The position numbers and the translations under genes were made by a program. This document shows positions 62,260-64,000 of a DNA stretch of 64,000 nucleotides, piece after piece. Under the pieces are notes generated by a model, which was not told the origin of the DNA, made no database searches, and saw only the letters and a list, made by a program, of their open reading frames with translations. The stretch is from Luscinia megarhynchos (Eukaryota; Chordata; Aves; Passeriformes; Turdidae): positions 78,684,905 to 78,748,904 of the forward strand of contig JAPFBE010000002.1 of NCBI GenBank assembly GCA_034336665.1, written 5' to 3'. Each line of letters begins with the position of its first letter. Positions within the stretch are counted from its first letter, which is position 1.

Positions 62260-63500
62260 GCGGGTTCCCGCTGGAGCAGGCGGGGCGGGCTCGCTCGGTC
62301 CCCGCCCTCGGCCGTGCGTGGCCGGGCCGGGGCCGCCGGTGCCGCTGCGCCCGCGGCGGGAGCGGCGCAGAGCCGGGCTGCGCTCCGCTGCGCTGGGCGG
62401 GATGGGCCGGGCGCGGCGCAGCGGCTGCGGGCTGCTCCCGCTCCTGCTGCTGCTGCCGCTGCTCGGCGGGGCGGCGGGGCCGGGCGGCGGCGGCTGCCCC
62501 CGCCTGCTGCGCTTCTCCGGGCAGGTGCCCGAGAACAGCCCGGCGGGGACGCGGGTGCGGGGCTTGCGGGTGCCGCTGCGGAGGCTGCTGGGCCCCGGGG
62601 AGCCGGCCGGGGAGTGGGCGCTGGAAGGCGCCGGCGCATCCCGCTTCTCCCTGCAGCGGCGGCCGGGCGGCGGCGGGGGGCTGCTGCTCCTCCGCACCGC
62701 CGAGCCCCTGGACCGGGAGACGCGGGCCGAGTACGGGCTGCGGCTGCGGCGGCGGGCGGGCCGGTCCGCCCGGGAGGCGCTGCTGCGGGTGCGGGTCCTG
62801 GACCGCAACGACCACCGCCCGCGGCTGCCGCCGGCGCGGCCGCTGCAGGTGGACGAGCTGGTCCCGCTGGGCACGGAGGTGGCGCGGCTCCGCGCCTCGG
62901 ACCGCGACGAGGGCGCCAACGCGCGCCTCACCTTCCGCGCCTGGCCGCCCGGCGCCGGCAGCCGCCTGCTGTTCGTGGTGCCCCGCAGCGGGCAGGTGCT
63001 GACCGTGGGCTCGCTGCTCGGGCAGCGGCGCCTCCGCCTGTGCGTGGCGGCCCTGGACCACGGGCGGCCGCGGGCGCTGCGCAGCCCCGCGCGGTGCCTG
63101 CGCCTGGCCGTGCGCGGCCGGGGGGCGGCGGCCCGGCCCAGGGAGCCGCGCTCGCTGCCAGAGCCCGGGGCACGGCGCTTCACCGCCCGCCTGCCCCCCG
63201 GGGCCCGCCTGGGCGACACCGTCTTCACCGTGCCCGGGAGCCGGGAGCCGGCGGCGGGCGCCTGGTTCGAGCTGGCCTCGCCCGGCGCCGCCCCCGTGGG
63301 CATCGACAGGACGTCGGGGCGGCTCTACCTGCGGCGGGAGCTGCGAGCGGGCGGCCGGGAGGAGGTGCTGGTCAAGGTGCACCGCGGCGGCGGAGCAGGT
63401 AGCGCTCCGGGGCCGGACCGGACGGGACGGGGAGGCTGGGATGGGTCGGTTCTCCCCGCCCCGAGTGGGTCGGGATGGCCGCAGAAGGAGCGGATGGGCA
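62200..63500 (+). promoter_or_regulatory. CpG-island promoter and first exon region of the cadherin-like gene
   Basis: The sequence becomes extremely GC and CpG rich at about 62.2 kb and stays so through the coding exon into the intron. GC boxes such as GGGGCGGGC occur near 62281. No TATA box was seen. Confidence 0.75.
62402..63398 (+). CDS. Cadherin-repeat membrane protein, first coding exon (gene partial)
   Basis: The exon encodes 332 residues plus one base (phase 1), then a donor GTAGCG after CAG. Residues 1-26 are a signal peptide (LLPLLLLLPLLGGAAG). Cadherin repeat 1 (about 38-138) has VPENSPAGT, PLDRE and the calcium-linker motif DRNDH. Repeat 2 (about 149-239) has ASDRDEGANA, SGQVL and ALDHGRP. 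A third, degenerate repeat (about 256-327) keeps IDRTSGRLYL but lacks the LDRE and DxD calcium motifs. The protein is very Arg, Gly, Ala and Leu rich because of GC-rich codons. An in-frame ATG at 62159 would add 81 residues and bury the signal peptide, so 62402 is preferred. I do not recognise the exact gene: it could be a protocadherin/Dachsous-like cadherin, or a receptor with an N-terminal cadherin-like region (Ret-like, or a cadherin-domain kinase). The rest is beyond the right edge. Confidence 0.8.
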
Positions 63501-63839
63501 TGAAGGGTTGTCCCGAGGGAGGGGATGCTGAGCAGGCACGGCGTGCCGGACATTGGCCGTTCGAGCAGATGCGGCCGCGGTGATGCCGCCCTCCGAGGGG
63601 TGCGGGGAGGCGCAGGCGGCTGCGGGAGCTCGGTGGGTGAAGTGGGAATGTGCCGGCTCTTCCCCGGTACCGCCCGCTGAGCTTCTGCCTCTTGCCTTTG
63701 AAGGAGCAGCTGGAAACGTAGGGAATGATGTTTTGGCTATGTTGTCTTGTAAGGAATTCTTGTCACACTAGGTTCACTTTTGTGGGACCAGAGGTGTCTG
63801 CTCAGGGGGCCCGGTAAAGAAGGGGCCGCGCCACAACAG
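63399..63839 (+). other. Presumed intron 1 of the cadherin-like gene
   Basis: GC rich, with a drop in GC between about 63700 and 63790. No coding pattern was seen. The right boundary is uncertain. Confidence 0.4.
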
Positions 63840-64000
63840 ACAGCTTGTCTCATAGTGGGGGCAGCCAGCAGGGAGCCTCTCCCGTCGCTCTGGGCCTGCT
63901 GGAAGGACCCGAGAAGGAAGAGGTGACGCTGTCCCGGGTGCGGCGCTGCCAGCCCCGCGGCTACAGCCTGCGCTGGGATGCCGCTCCCTGCGCCGCGCCG
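63840..64000 (+). CDS. Candidate second exon of the cadherin-like gene, cut by window edge
   Basis: An acceptor CACAACAG at 63832-63839 would join in phase 1 to the first exon and leave an open frame to the window end, with EKEEVTLSRVRRC followed by QPRGYSLRWDAAPC. The two cysteines and Trp in the last part look like an extracellular domain. The acceptor has no proper pyrimidine tract, and nearer AGs (for example CATAG at 63850-63854) lead to a stop in phase 1. This is a weak call. Confidence 0.3.

Noticed and set aside
62191..63402. A 403-codon plus-strand frame overlapping the same exon
   Set aside because: It is a shadow frame of the CpG island, low-complexity, with no domain.
62045..63553. 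A 502-codon open frame on the minus strand opposite the cadherin-like exon
   Set aside because: The sequence is so GC rich that stop codons are rare in every frame. Cadherin motifs and a signal peptide appear only in the plus frame starting at 62402, and the minus product is a low-complexity Ala/Arg/Pro/Gly chain.
1..64000. CRISPR arrays, operons, prophage or defence systems
   Set aside because: There are no direct-repeat/spacer arrays and no compact bacterial genes. The intron-exon structure and repeats are those of a bird genome.

Overview
The window looks like vertebrate nuclear DNA from a bird, probably a passerine. It has long introns with GT/AG boundaries, CpG-island promoters, several CR1 LINE copies, and a tRNA-headed SINE with a CR1-like tail of the kind I recall from songbirds (TguSINE1-like). 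There are no operons and no bacterial, phage or viral genes.

Layout. Positions 1-1355 are a decayed plus-strand CR1 LINE. From about 1.36 to 24.85 kb I see no gene, only simple repeats (an ATGGAG hexamer tract at 13.36 kb, a TTGGGG-type tract at 5.08 kb, AT-rich stretches), one SINE at 19.77-19.93 kb and a small cluster of promoter-like motifs near 10 kb. A minus-strand CR1 (24.85-25.20 kb) abuts a CpG island (about 25.20-25.99 kb) that contains a 19/22-bp minisatellite and the first exon of DPY19L4. A second, plus-strand CR1 lies in intron 1.

The main gene is DPY19L4 (plus strand, coding 25665-53088). I traced 19 coding exons. All exon junctions keep frame, and the total is 2163 coding bases, giving 720 residues plus a stop. 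It encodes a multi-pass ER membrane protein of the DPY19 family of GT-C glycosyltransferases (protein C-mannosyltransferases and relatives). A long 3' UTR probably runs to a polyadenylation signal near 57.9 or 58.2 kb.

At 62.4 kb a second, very GC-rich CpG island holds the first coding exon (62402-63398) of another plus-strand gene. It has a signal peptide and two cadherin repeats plus a degenerate third. The rest of this gene lies beyond the right edge. I cannot name it. From memory, the mammalian neighbour downstream of DPY19L4 is INTS8, so a cadherin-family gene here is the most interesting item in the window. The two genes are separate transcription units in tandem; nothing in the sequence shows that they work together.
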